Assembly (NCBI RefSeq): GCF_050436995.1
Contig: NC_134756.1
Coordinates: 5,208,001-5,272,000 of the forward strand
Direction of reading: 5' to 3'
Source: Anticarsia gemmatalis
Taxonomy: Eukaryota; Arthropoda; Insecta; Lepidoptera; Erebidae
DNA length: 64,000 bases
The notes beneath the pieces are model-generated. The model had not been told where the DNA came from, did not search any database, and worked only from the letters and a program-made list of their open reading frames with translations. Of the stretch, positions 11,921-23,800 are shown piece by piece. The position numbers and the translations under genes were made by a program. The stretch's first letter is position 1, and the number at the start of each line of letters is the position of its first letter.

Positions 11921-12762
11921 GCCTAGTGCGCCCGGTCCATGGCTAAGGTTGGCTGGTCGGTAAGGGCTCTGTACGCCCGGTCCACGCCATGAAGTTGTGT
12001 ATTGTGATCGGCTGGTCGTAAGGGCTCTGTACGCCCGGTCCACGCCATGTAGTTGTGTATTGTGATCGGCTGGTCGTAAGGGCTGTGTATGCCCGGTCCA
12101 CGCCATGAAGTTGTGTATTGTGATCGGCTGGTCGTAGGGGCTCTGTACGCCCGGTCCACGCCATGAAGTTGTGTATTGTGATCGGCTGGTCGAAGGGGCC
12201 CTATGCGCCCGGTCCACGCCATGGAGTTGTGTATTGTGATCGGCTGGTCGAAGGGGCTCTATGCGCCCGGTCCACGCCATGAAGTTGTGTATTGTGGTCG
12301 GCTGGTCGAAAGGGCTCTGCACGCCCGGTCCACGCCTTGTATCTGTGGTCGGCTGGTCGAAGGGGCTCTATGCGCCCGGTCCACGCCCTGTAACTGTGGT
12401 CGGCTGGTCGAAGGGGCCCTATGCGCCCGGTCCACGCCTTGTATCTGTGGTCGGCTGGTCGAAAGGGCTCTGTACGCCCGGTCCACGCCTTGTATCTGTG
12501 GTCGGCTGGTTGAAAGGGCTCTATGCGCCCGGTCCACGCCTTGTTACCGTAGTTGGCTGGTTGAAAGGGCTCTATGCGCCCGGTCCACGTCTTGTAACTG
12601 TAGTTGGCTGGTTGAAAGGGCTCTATGCGCCCGGTCCACGCTTTGTAACTGTAATTGGCTGGTTGAAGGGGCTCTATGCGCCCGGTCCATGCTATGTCTA
12701 TACGATTGTCCAAAGGTCGGAAAGGTCACGTGCACCCGGGTCTGAATGCGTCCGGTCCATGT
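11921..12762. repeat. Minisatellite with 58-bp then 51-bp periods, inside the LTR element
   Basis: The core CCCGGTCCA recurs at 11976, 12034, 12092, 12150, 12208, 12266 and 12324 (every 58 bases). It then recurs at 12375, 12426, 12477, 12528, 12579, 12630 and 12681 (every 51 bases). Outlying copies lie at 11931 and about 12751. The two unit types share the segment around CGGCTGGTCGAAGGGGCTCT and differ by a 7-base loss between CACGCC and the next CGGCTGG. Because 51 is a multiple of three, the array is open in several frames on both strands; these frames are by-products, not genes. There are no unique spacers, so it is not a CRISPR array. Confidence 0.97.
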
Positions 12763-12949
12763 CTCAGTGATGCGTATTGTAGTCGTGAGAATATTGCACC
12801 CCGAATTGAGTTATCAAATTGGCTTTGTGTCAGGCATGGACGAGCTCACAATATACGTGAACGTACTGAAACTAATACGTGTAATCTTTCAGATGATTCT
12901 GTACGAGACTACTAATCGCACGAGGACGTGCTACAGTCAGGGTTGGCCG
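12763..12949 (+). other. Spacer between minisatellite and 3' LTR
   Basis: Unique sequence inside the retrotransposon. It contains no purine run next to the 3' LTR (the last bases are ...GTCAGGGTTGGCCG), so the polypurine primer for plus-strand synthesis is not obvious. No coding homology is recognised. Confidence 0.5.
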
Positions 12950-13290
12950 TGTAGGCGCGTCAACCTTTTTGTTGGTTTTAAATGCTGGCTAGTGACCGTT
13001 GACATAAGACATAACACCGAGCGCTGGGGAGGCGGCCATTATTAGAGAATTGGGTTGTCATGGTGGCGCACGCACCCACGTGTTGTGGTGGAATGTTAAT
13101 CGAGTTAGATCATTACTATCCTTTATAATTCTGAATGTTGGACATTAATGAGTGATTTAGTTAACGAGTGATAATGATATTATGGACTATCTTGTGACTT
13201 AACAAGCCCTGGTCTCTTCGCCCTATTACTCACGTCAAAATGACAGACGAATCCCAATACGATGGCGTTTCTCCTACTCTAATGCCTTTA
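12950..13290 (+). repeat. 3' LTR
   Basis: 341 bp, matching the 5' LTR at 10031-10371 with no difference found by eye, and followed by the TATT duplication. Since both LTRs are made from one template at insertion, lack of divergence implies a recent insertion or recent gene conversion. Confidence 0.93.
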
Positions 13291-13294
13291 TATT

Positions 13295-14464
13295 AAATCG
13301 AACAAGATTTCTGTTTATAAACATAAAATAACAATAATGAATAAAATAATAATTCACAGCACACTAATTCATAATAGCAGTTGTAAATAGTTAGGTGTTA
13401 GTTAAATACAAAAATACTGTAAATATATTGATAAATCTAAACAAATTTTAAAAAACAAACAACAATTTCTTTCAGTGTTTGAAAGGGCAGATCAAATGAT
13501 GTCGTCACATAATTTGTCATACAGCCATTACATACGTAGGTACGTGCAAAATCGTTCATTCTACTAGAAACACCTCCCTACAGTTGGTAGGAGAATAGAA
13601 AAACACTTTGCAGTCATTTCCTTTGCGAGATGTACGGTTAGGGGATTCATTATCAACCCTCGACAAATCCCCGGCTTTCTTGAGGGGACACTGCGAGCTA
13701 CGAAACAATCGTGTGGAGGAAATGCTTCCATTACAGTTTTGAGTGTACCGTCAATTTAGAATAGTAGGCGTTTTTATTTATTGGCAATTTTGATATGTAT
13801 GATTACAAGATTATTTTATCAAATAATTTGGATCGAAAAAAATGTAGGGACTCAGAAGCAAATTTGAAGTGCCGTACTTTACTGTTTATGTCGTCACATG
13901 TTTTTTAAAAAGAATAAATAGACAGGTTTCTTTAAATTTGCAACATTATTTTTTAAAACTACATTATAATTTTTTTTTATGTTGTATGAAAGAAATAGTA
14001 AAAAATATTTTGCCACGATTCTGTAAGGTTTTTTATCCACATAACATTGGAGTCATTAATAGCGAACAAAATCGCATCAACTTCACAGGTGAAGTTCAAC
14101 AGTTCCAGCTGAAAGTTTTTCGTAGCTCCTTTTACGTAAATAGTAGGAAAAGGGCACACGTGTTTTAAGGTACTGTAATAGGCTTTAGCTGAATAGACTG
14201 TTCGGATTGTGGCTCCAAGTGGTTTTACGGACGGTGACTTAATGAAATGTTTTACCTTTTCTCTGCTAATGTGCACTGGGCCGGATTTGTTAGCGGAATT
14301 ACGAACCTTTTTGTTAAGTTCGTTGTGGATGTACTCATTATGATTTTCTTTTTTGTTTAAGTGCTTTATTAGCCTGTGGCAAGAACACAAAAAATTTGAA
14401 TATATTAGATATTAAAGTATGGATTAATATAAGTTTTAGAAATATGTAGATACGTTTAATGCGT
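13295..14464. other. Noncoding stretch with one unassigned minus-strand open frame
   Basis: AT-rich DNA. The minus strand is open for 137 codons at 13977-14390, with a hydrophilic, Lys/Asn-rich first half (about residues 1-60). It has no motif I recognise and a plus-strand open frame overlaps it, so I do not call it a gene. Nothing else stands out. Confidence 0.5.
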
Positions 14465-14580
14465 GCTTAATATTTGCATGTCATCTTCATGACAAAATAT
14501 GTGAAACCAACTAATTTATATTGTAAACCACCTCTTGTACCATATTTTCTGCAAATAAATGTAATTTGAATTTGAATTTT
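14465..14580 (+). repeat. LINE 3'-end remnant (plus strand)
   Basis: The sequence GCAAATAAATGTAATTTGAA followed by TTTGAATTTT resembles the 3' tail of lepidopteran Jockey/CR1-type LINEs: a short 3' UTR, an AATAAA-like site (14553-14558) and a tandem of a 6-bp TTTGAA unit. No reverse-transcriptase coding sequence precedes it, so the copy would be extremely 5'-truncated. The left border is a guess. Confidence 0.4.
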
Positions 14581-17500
14581 TTGAATATGTAAATATAGGT
14601 AATAACAAGTATTTTATGGTACATGTTGACGTTCTTTTTTCTTACTGTGAGTACAAAATGTAAGGCAGTTTATGTGAAGTGCCACTAGTAAAAATACTGT
14701 CGCAAAATGAGCAATAAACGCGCCCACATTCAATAAATATTATTACAACTAAAACCTAAAGCTTTCGACCTCCAGACCTAGACACAATAAATATTTTCTC
14801 TAAAACCAAACTATAGCAAACTCTAATAAACGAATTGACCGATAAAAAACAAGGTGAGCCTGACGCCTCTATTATTACGATTTGTTCAGAAAACGCTAAA
14901 ATGATTTTTATGACGTCATAAACTGTTAGCTATAAAAGGTTCATTGTATTCGGGGTATCGTATAGAGATTTCATGCCGGTGGTCAGTGAGTGAATCTAGT
15001 GCAGATTATATTTAGATTTTCCTTCCTAGTACGGGAAAATGTTAGTTCCTGCAAGCTATATTACTGGGAATAATCCTAGGACCGATTTACATCTCATAAG
15101 TCGGCTTTGAAGCTAATTATAAGAAGTTTTTTATGCCTTTCGATATTACTTATCATATCATTGTACTACAAAATATACAAGTTCAAAGCTAACCAGTTAA
15201 AAAAAGGAACCATAATCTAACGAAAGTATACTTACACTCTTACAAGTATACTTAATCAACTTTTATAAAATACGGAAGTTACGAAATACGAAGGAAGAAC
15301 GAGCGCTCGCGAAAATCCAACCTCGCACCAATGTTTGATCAAACGTTTGGCGCCGTTTTACGCGGGGTCGTTAAACTTTGCATAACAAATCCTGAGAAGT
15401 AAACATTGTATCGCAAATGTCTTAATATATTTGTATTGCTTTACTGTTTGTTGTTTCACGGAAATTATTGAGGTTTCAATAATTCACTGTGTATCCGTGT
15501 GTTCGATATCATTAAACAGTTGGTAATAATAGGAAGCAACGATTGCAGTCTGTATCATGATTTATGATGTTTAAATACGAATACTTCGATATAAAGAATA
15601 GATGAAATTGCATTATTTATGAACGTAAATGCTATGCCGTTTAGAAAATAAACTGAGTGTACATATTTTGTTATATTTTGACATTAAATATTTAATCTCA
15701 ACTTATCAAATTCTTGCAGTTTCTAAAACAATTTGATATTAAAATAACTTCAAGATATAAAATATGGAGAGGACAGGACACACGTACTCACGACGGCAGG
15801 AGACAAGCCATCTATTCTTTATTCCTAGCGGACAGTTAGCTCTCTCGGTACGCAGCGAACCATTCGTCATTTTAATAGTGTATTCTACAATAGAATTCTA
15901 AAGTGGTTTATGTGCAAAGTGGACTAAGTGTTAGTTATAGAATAAAATAAAGTTACGAATAACAGATACTTCGTACATTTTTGATATAATGTAGAATCTT
16001 AAAAGGTTTTTACGTCTATTCCTTTTTTCATTAAAATAATACTTATAAGTGCGCGGATTGTAGGTTAACATATATTTTTGTACCGTATTTTATTATTGCT
16101 TTAAAGCAAAACTAAAATAAAAAGCAACGCGACTCCACCGAAATCCACATACCAAAACCTTTAACATTGAAACAGTAACTCTGAATGCACTATTACACGA
16201 TACAACGCATAAACAACACTCAGGTAGAAGCACTTTAGCCGCTACCTGATACACTTTGCAACAATTCGTCTGTTTTATGCCACAGTTTATTTCAGTACGT
16301 GACTTTACCGAAATGTCCACAGTCGGCCCACTATGCACTGCGACGGTGACACCGCGCTCTCTGCACGTGAAAAATGCACGACTCCATACATTACTCTTTT
16401 TCCGGCGACGCTTTTCAGAGATCGTGAGCCAGAATATGCAATGCATACGTGAGAACATTGTATTTTTGTCGCTTTTGTATGCAGTGAAAGTACTGAATCT
16501 TCTTGTTGCATAGTGCCTGGTCCCGTCCCAAATGACCCATGCATGCAATTTATTTGCCGGAACAATATAAATGTTACAGAGTTTTCTATTCCTTCACTTG
16601 TAACGCTCTTACATAGATATAGATTTAGATTGTGCAATCCAGACATTTCAGACTATGAAGGTATGTTTAAGCCGCCATCAAATATGGATTATGGGACAGA
16701 AGTGGAGTAGATCTCCCATTTATAACGGCTTAGTAAATCTACCTGGCGGTGGTATATTAGTTTGCTTGTTATATTCATTCCTGGGGTGACTAGTTTGACG
16801 TCAATATGACTACAGATATTGTGGAGAACTGGCTCCGTTTGTGCAAAGTGAGATACATTACTGCAGTAGAAATATATTTCGTATAATTTGTTAAAAATAA
16901 TTACATTTGAAAAACAGGTAGTTGTCGTATATTTACTATCTGCCTGTCAGATCGAACTCACAAAGCCCTACGCGTTGACAACCACAAATGTACTGCCAAA
17001 ATCTGTCACCAGACATATTAAATCTGTGTCCATTACAGCTCATCGAAGTGTCCACTTCCGTGTCACAATATAAACAGCGAGTACAATTTGGTCGGGCCAA
17101 TAAAGTCAAATGTTTATATTTAGCTTCCATATAAATAGTGGTGGAATTTATGTCCGCGGTGGCACGCGGTTCGGCGCACTGGGCACGAATGAATTGGCCC
17201 CAAAATATTTGTCTGTCGTGATGTTGGCCCAGAGCCAGTGGGATCACTTTCGGCAAACTAGATAGAGATAAAATATAATGGCTTAGTCTGGAAACAGGAG
17301 GTATGCGTGCCCGGTGACTCACTTGTTGTGCGGAATCCTCTTTTATGTAATAGAAAGGTATGCTTTATTATTCAGACATGTTTATGTGCGATTCATCGTC
17401 GATCGATTGCTACACTGAGCTTATTGGATACGGGTCAAGTAATAAGGAAGAAGCTTGTAGGCATACATAAACCATGTGAATACCACTAGGTTAGAACATT

Positions 17501-19529
17501 TTTTTATTGGCTGGTTAGTCTTATATGTATATCCCGACGTATTATCCTGAATAAGAAATTTCTATTGGAATCTATTACGAATTTATTTCAAGGAGCTATT
17601 TTAATGAGAGTCAAAATATAATGTTTATAGTTTTTTTAACGGAATGTTAACTCTCCGACGGCGATTAAAGAAAAACATCCTGTTATGTTTTATCAAAAAT
17701 AATAATAGTACCTGAGAACAATATAATACATGAAAATTACTCTGTTATTAAGTCATTTGAGGCGTAATTGGTTGACACTTCGTAACATCATTACGTATGG
17801 GTTTTGTTACGAAGGCAACACATATTTTTCGTGATAAAAAAACACTGGAATTTCATTACCCAGAGAGCAACGAAATATATTTTAGTATTAGCGAGAATAT
17901 AATAATATACCGGTTCAATAAGGTTTCATGCCAAACCAATCTTTTTAGGCCGAGTCTAAGAAATGAGTTCTTTTTATGATATCGTTTACAAAAAGCCGAA
18001 CTTAATAAGACTTTCGTCGGCGCATTATGTCTAAGTCAGCTTAACGTCTAGTAATTTTATGATGAAAGAGAAAATCTAGATCGAATTCTACGACAGAACG
18101 GTACAAAAACTGCATAAAATATTGCGCTATAAAATGTCCTAACTGTTTATCAACACAATAAACAACTTTATTAAGTACAAGGACTGTAATTTAACTGGCT
18201 GGTTGACAACAAGGCACAATCTAATTTATACAAGCATCATTATTTATTATAGAAGTCGTTGTCCATGGCTTTGCTCGTGTTATTAGTGTATCGTAGTTAC
18301 AAAAAAAAGGATCAGTTTTTATGTAGGTATTAAATAATATTGTAAAAAATACATGTCTGTAGAGCAATTATCTATACACACAGAGCCCATTTTATGCCTT
18401 GTATGTTCTCATAATATATGGTCCCACTTATATACCTAATAGACGCATGTTTAATAGACTAGGCACGAAGGTTTACAAACAAATGTAGTATAGACAATAT
18501 TATGCCCGTACTCACAAGCTATACGTAAATACGAATTCGCGTTGAGGTATTCTCCTCTATCGTCAACATTGCTAGGTTCACCTTCACAATAGCGGTTGTA
18601 TTGCACGAATGGGATCCAATAATAGTTACCTGTGCGCCTCCAGTACACAGTTACTGGAAACATATCCAACCGGAATTTAACGCCGGCAAATCCTATACAG
18701 GTTTATCTGAGATGTTAAACAATAGGTGTTGCAAGCCAGGGATGTATAGGTTCTTTATAAGCTGAACGGTAACAGTACGTAAAACTATTAGCAGTAATTC
18801 AGAAGGGAAGCCATTCTGCAATCTCTCAGATCCGCGGATTACAGCACGGAACGCACGCCACTTCGCGAGTGAATGAACCTACGTTATTGCCGTCTCGTGT
18901 CGTCAAGAACATTCCATTTTCTTTTAAGGCTTCTTCACTGTATTTTTTTGTTTAAAAGACTACTTTTTTGTGGGATTAATGAACCAATTTGTATTAGCAA
19001 TTGATTAGCTATGTAATTGGCCCGTTTTTGTTTTCATTACGGTCTTTTCGTCCTCTAGATGTGTAGGTTAATTCTATTTAATAACACAGTGTAATTAATG
19101 ATAATTAATTTTAGTACATAAAACCAAATGGTTTATTATACGTTAAATATTTAAACTAAGCTATAAGAACAGAGTTGCATATTATACTATTAAACTAATT
19201 TAAGCTATTAAGTAAATTAAGAGATGTAATTGAAACCTTGTTTGACATTAATCAATAAACTTTTTCTTCAATCTTCAGAAAGAGTGACTCATATCAGTTA
19301 AACTATAACTAAAAGAGATGATATCAATCACGAAACCACAGCGGCATCGTCTTCAATACAGTGTAGTATGACACTCGCACCGCGGGACGACCTTGCCTCA
19401 TATATTTTTAACACATGTCGCATCACGATGTAAATATTTGTGTGAACAGAAACTAGGTGATTAGAACGACTATTATTGTACTAACGGGTTTTAATAGTTA
19501 GCTGGGAAACAGAAGTAGATCTAGCCTAT
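14581..19529. other. Noncoding stretch, no confirmed gene
   Basis: AT-rich, with a G+C-richer zone at about 16100-17330 that holds several overlapping open frames on both strands without family signatures. TGACGTCA (14911-14918) stands 12 bases upstream of TATAAAAG (14931-14938), with an arthropod initiator-like TCAGT at 14983-14987, farther than the usual 30 bases. A 12-bp palindrome lies at 15333-15344. The minus-strand frame at 18451-18702 is listed separately. Confidence 0.5.
18451..18702 (-). CDS. Possible exon, Cys- and aromatic-rich peptide, unrecognised
   Basis: The frame is open for 84 codons from just after a stop at 18703-18705 (minus strand) and ends at a stop near 18451. The peptide is rich in Tyr, Trp, Asn and Cys: it includes VTVYWRRTGNYYWIPF, then FVQYNRYCEGEP, then YLRIACEYG and FVCKPSC. 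This is unlike the Lys/Ile/Phe-rich chance frames around it and suggests a folded, perhaps secreted, domain. A TATAG just upstream could be a splice acceptor, and a GTGAGT lies inside the frame after IA. I do not recognise the family and no partner exon is visible. It may be a chance frame. Confidence 0.25.
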   Translation of the reverse strand, partial: TCIGFAGVKFRLDMFPVTVYWRRTGNYYWIPFVQYNRYCEGEPSNVDDRGEYLNANSYLRIACEYGHNIVYTTFVCKPSCLVY

Positions 19530-19693
19530 TGTAGCTCGACTCTCTACTACTATCGACAAAAGATTAGCTATTGAGAAATTTGCACGAAAATCTGATCAGT
19601 CTCTAGAGGGCTCCGTAAGAACCATTTTGCCAGTTCATTTAAAATGTCAATCTCTCGATACTTGACAGTACCGTCTGTAGAGAATTGCGCTAC
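19530..19693 (-). mobile_element. MITE-like family M1, copy 1
   Basis: One of four related copies in the window. On the plus strand it starts TGTAGCTCGACTCTCTAC and ends GTAGAGAATTGCGCTAC, so the ends form imperfect terminal inverted repeats of about 17 bases. Internal blocks shared with the other copies include CTGATCAG, CTCGATACT and AAAATGTCAA. About 164 bp, no coding capacity. The size and ends suggest a non-autonomous DNA transposon, mobilised if at all by a transposase from elsewhere. Confidence 0.65.
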
Positions 19694-20761
19694 TGAAGTT
19701 ACATTTCCCATATTAGAACAAATTATGTGTCAAGCTAATATACCTTAACAATCGTGCACAACTTTTTCAAATAAAATCAAAAAATATAGGTATACTTTAC
19801 TAGTACGGCATACGCTTTTTGAAATTTATTTGCATGTCTTTTTTTTTAAACCCTATAAAAGGTGTAAATAAAGGTTGTTTGGATCATAAAAATATACAAA
19901 GATAAGTTTACTGGTAACTTTATGAGTATACAACTATTGACAATACACTAATGGTTTTTAACCATTACGTAGACCAACAAATATTTTAGTAATAAACAAG
20001 CAAAAATATGACACATTTAGATACGTTTCAATATAAAAGATTATGAATATGGTACAGCATGGTACAGCAATATAGCGAGATTATATTCAGATAACTCGAC
20101 AAACAATAGAAGATAAGGTAACCCAGTTTTGTAGTACATTAGTTTATATCAACAACCTAGTTTAGTTGTCTTACTTGCATCATGATGATGCACTCAGGTC
20201 TTTATTTATAAAACATGCCAAGATCAAATGTCACACTTGTAATATTTTTGAATCTATTTTCTGATAAGTAATGAATGTCGAGAGTGTCGCAAAAACATAA
20301 TACATTACAATATAATTGTTTTTCTGCCAGGTGCAAAAGCGCATTAGAAATGTTTTAAAAATATAAGGGGTGTACGATAATATTTTAACGAAAACTTTAC
20401 TTTGAATATTTCTAACAACGATTTCATTTGTTTCCAAACTACCTAACGTTTGTTTGAACTCCCAAACTTACTATAATTCACAAAAGTGCTGAATCAATCA
20501 ATACCTATTTAGACACATGATAGTTATTGAACTTAAAAATAACAAAGAAGGTAAAAATTGCATATTAAAAAAATACGATGTCAAAAAGCGTGTTTGTTTA
20601 TGAGCAAATTGCATGTATTTCTACTTCCATTGATCTAATTTTTGTTTTTTGTAAACACGATAGTGGTTAAACTTGTCAGGAAAAAAACTTTTTTGCAACA
20701 TGCAATTCGTCGGATTGGGAATATACTTCAACGTATATACTACTCTATATCCGTAACAATG
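19694..20761. other. Noncoding stretch, nothing recognised
   Basis: AT-rich DNA between two MITE-like elements. The only open frame of note (20231-20437 minus) has no family signature. Confidence 0.6.
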
Positions 20762-20889
20762 ACTAACCCCCGGTTTCTGAGGTACATTTAGCGGTAGTTT
20801 ATCTATTCAATAGCGTTTAAACGCATATAAAATAACGCTATTGAACAGATAAACTACCGCTAAATGTACCTCAGAAACCGGGGGTTAGT
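20762..20889. mobile_element. Near-perfect palindromic MITE, family M2
   Basis: Bases 20762-20816 and 20834-20889 are inverted copies of each other, about 55 bp each, separated by 17 bases. I find one mismatch (ATCTATTC against ATCTGTTC). The arms begin ACTAACCCCCGGTTTCTGAG. The whole element can fold into one long hairpin. Diverged relatives occur at 28006-28099 and 54496-54540, which supports a dispersed family rather than a one-off palindrome. No coding sequence. Confidence 0.88.
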
Positions 20890-23800
20890 GAAGTATAGTT
20901 TAGTCTAGACAAGCAACCTAACCTTTTCCATTTTTTTACTACCTAAAAATCGTCCTCTAGTATAGTTTATTTAATACAATCAGATAGATCTTTAATAATT
21001 TTGCTGTTAAATGATAAAACTCTCTCGCTAAGTATCGCTCACCCAAAATAGTCTTTCCTAAGTACTATATTTTCGGAAAGAAACCATAATATAATTTTCT
21101 ATAACACGCGAGGTCCATGGGTCTTAATGTTTTGTTCAACAATGTGTGAAATAACTAGACCGACGCGACGCTGATCCGACTTCAAATGTTGACAAGTATT
21201 TACACAATCACTTTCAAAGGACAGATAAGTGTCTTTGACATATGACTAGGGCTGGTCCCTAACTAATATTTTTAGTATTTATAATTTTTGGTCGAGTTGA
21301 TAATTTATCTTATTAGAATTTCTATATTTCTAATGGATGATTGTTTATTATAAGTAAAGGCATCATATACATTTTAAAATAAATTATAAAATGTGTTAAT
21401 ACTCGGTATGTTTATGTTTTTATTTTGTAAATTTTTGTTCAAATACATACATACGTAAAATTTAAAATCACGCTTTTTTGTCATATCATAGGGGAAGGCA
21501 GAAGCGACATCAAGTAATATACAATATTTATAGGGCCATAGTACAGATAAAAGATGTGTCTGCTCCACATAAACTAACTTATCTGATTAATATTAAATCT
21601 GTTGGACAAGATAGCATGTTCATTGTACTTTTGGCAACCGCATCCTATAGAGCTAGCGGCTAGAATATTAACAGTATATAAAAGAAGCATAGCTACTATT
21701 TTAAAACAAAAGTTTTATAACTCGAAGAAAGTTGAGGGCCAACCCTGACACCGACCTATGTATCATTTACCTTGTACATATAGCGCGGGTCATCGACTCA
21801 CAAGTTCAATAGCAAAGATAAACCTTTAAAAACTTACAACACACTATCTGTTGTTATATATTGACACTATAAGCTTAATATAACATCATATAAAATATAA
21901 ATGTACAATATGCTCGAAGATCAAACAACTTCAAATAAAGCTATCATAATTAAATTTAATCACAAGTTCTTAGTATTTTCCTCATAATAAATTCGATTCG
22001 TGTCTGTAATTTCTATTCCATACACTTCCATTAAACACCAAAATCATGATAAAACAATAACAAAACATCAAACGGATAGAAATTGGCCCATTTCCATTGT
22101 CTAATAAAACGGTTTATATCAAGAATCAAGTGCGACAAAGAAAAACAAAACAAATAAATGTAATAAAAGCAATTCGGTTAACTGTACTCGCTTTCACATC
22201 CCTTAACAAAGTTTACGCACAGAATTATAAGAACAAAAATAAAACATCTATAAAGACATTTCCTTCTTTTTGCTCGCTTATACAATTTTGTTTGTTCTGT
22301 TTCGGTAAGGAAATTGGTATTATGAATACGAGAATCTAATTTATTAAGTACCCATACGGCATTCTTAAAGATAGATTTAGCAACAAAATACTGTTATTGT
22401 TTCTGAAAGATGATAATGCTATACTTTAACTCCAATAAAAGGGAGTCGGGGAAGTTGAAAGTTGCAGACAATGAGCTCTTAAAGTGAAGGCTTCAAAGGC
22501 AATTTTCTCTAAAATTATATGTATGAAAGTTGCCAGACGGCAGAAACCTGAGGAAGAATGCATTCTATAACATGCAGAGCTCCGGCCGCCGGAGGCATAG
22601 CGTCGACAAAGAAAAAGTGCAAGCGATACGTCAGCGTCCCTATGAGGAATTATGCATATTTCGCTTCAAGAGCTGCGAACTGAATACGTAATGTGCATAA
22701 TGAGATGACACCTAAAATAGTGGAATTTTAACGTATGGAACGTGCCGAATTTCGCTTGAATGCTATTCTGAACTAAAGTGCAACTCACATTAAATTCGTA
22801 TTTCAAACTTCATCAGTTGTAAAATTACCACTCACCTTATTTATATGAAGCATTATATAGCTAGATAACATTTAAACTAAGCATATTTTAGGATTTATTT
22901 TTATACGTGCCCCTCAACCTCCATTCCTTACAATTTTCTTTACAGTATCTCCAACTACGGCAATACAATTTGACATAACTCACAAATACGACTTTACGAC
23001 CTTACTTCCTCCTGACCTTTTACCATCGCAATAGGACCGGGCGTCGATACGCTCGCCGTGTGAAAATGTGCATGGTGCACAATAGATTTTACAGAGAATT
23101 TCTATTGTGAGGGCTGATTTGTTAGATGTCACTAGAAAATATCGCGCACTTGAGATATATCGGCTGGAACTTGCAATCCTCTGTGCGCGTGTTCTCCGTA
23201 TCTTAGATAAGTATTATTGGAACTAGTGAAATGTTGTGTTGGTAATAAGTTACAGTTACTGTTCTAGGAATTCGATTAATACGTTCAAGTATAGTTTTAA
23301 CGACTTATAAAGTAAATTACGTATGTAGATATAATATATGGTGTTTTATCGAGACAGTGCGGTATGAAAGTGATTTCCTTGAAGACACCTAACAGCTACT
23401 GAAAGAGGACAATCTCGTCGAAAATTATGTCATCGCGACGGAAACGTTTACATCTGACAAATGAATATGCACCCAGAGGATTGCACTTTGCGCAAATATG
23501 CGGAACTCAAAGGGGTCGGCTTAAAAGCCACAAGATGATGACAGGGGGCAAGTGTAATAGTCCTCAGGCCTGCAATAAATAATGCCTAAGTTAAGGGGCT
23601 ACCTTCATTGTTATTTCCTTAACGGGCCGTCTTATGGCCCTCTTAATTAATTTGAAACTTTCTGAGGTCTCCTGTGGCGTGCAATTTGAATAATAGCACG
23701 GATAGGGTGGTGAAGCTTAATTTTAATTGCAAATATTTATGTTAAACGATCCCCGAGGCGGCAAATGCCTTTCTAGGATATTGCAAAGTATGATATATTG

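Larger units (their letters stand above)
10031..13290 (+). mobile_element. Ty3/Gypsy-type LTR retrotransposon, defective, with intact LTR pair
   Basis: A 3.26-kb element bounded by two direct 341-bp repeats (10031-10371 and 12950-13290). Both start TGTAGGCGCG and end ...ATGCCTTTA, and I found no difference between them by eye. The 4-bp sequence TATT flanks both sides (10027-10030, 13291-13294), as expected for a Ty3/Gypsy integration. Inside, in order, are a primer-binding-like site, a short gag start, an antisense LINE piece, zinc-knuckle remains, a retropepsin-like domain with DSG, and the start of a reverse transcriptase. A minisatellite then leads up to the 3' LTR. RT catalytic core, RNase H and integrase are absent, and the frames are shifted. 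It therefore looks non-autonomous, copied by enzymes from a related element. No clear polypurine tract precedes the 3' LTR. Confidence 0.92.

Noticed and set aside
12201..12745. Long overlapping open frames on both strands (up to 180 codons)
   Set aside because: They lie wholly in the 58/51-bp minisatellite; 51 is a multiple of three, so any stop-free unit stays open. No protein signature.
11921..12762. Possible CRISPR-like array
   Set aside because: Units are tandem copies throughout with no unique spacers, and the context is an animal retrotransposon.
12746..13045. 99-codon open frame crossing into the 3' LTR
   Set aside because: Composed of minisatellite edge, spacer and LTR; no coding signature.
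15757..15990. Possible solo LTR
   Set aside because: Some LTR-like words and an AATAAA, but no TG...CA borders, no target duplication and no second copy in the window.
16093..17322. Several overlapping open frames of 85-151 codons on both strands
   Set aside because: Neighbouring frames on both strands are open because the patch is richer in G+C; none shows a motif or clear splice borders.
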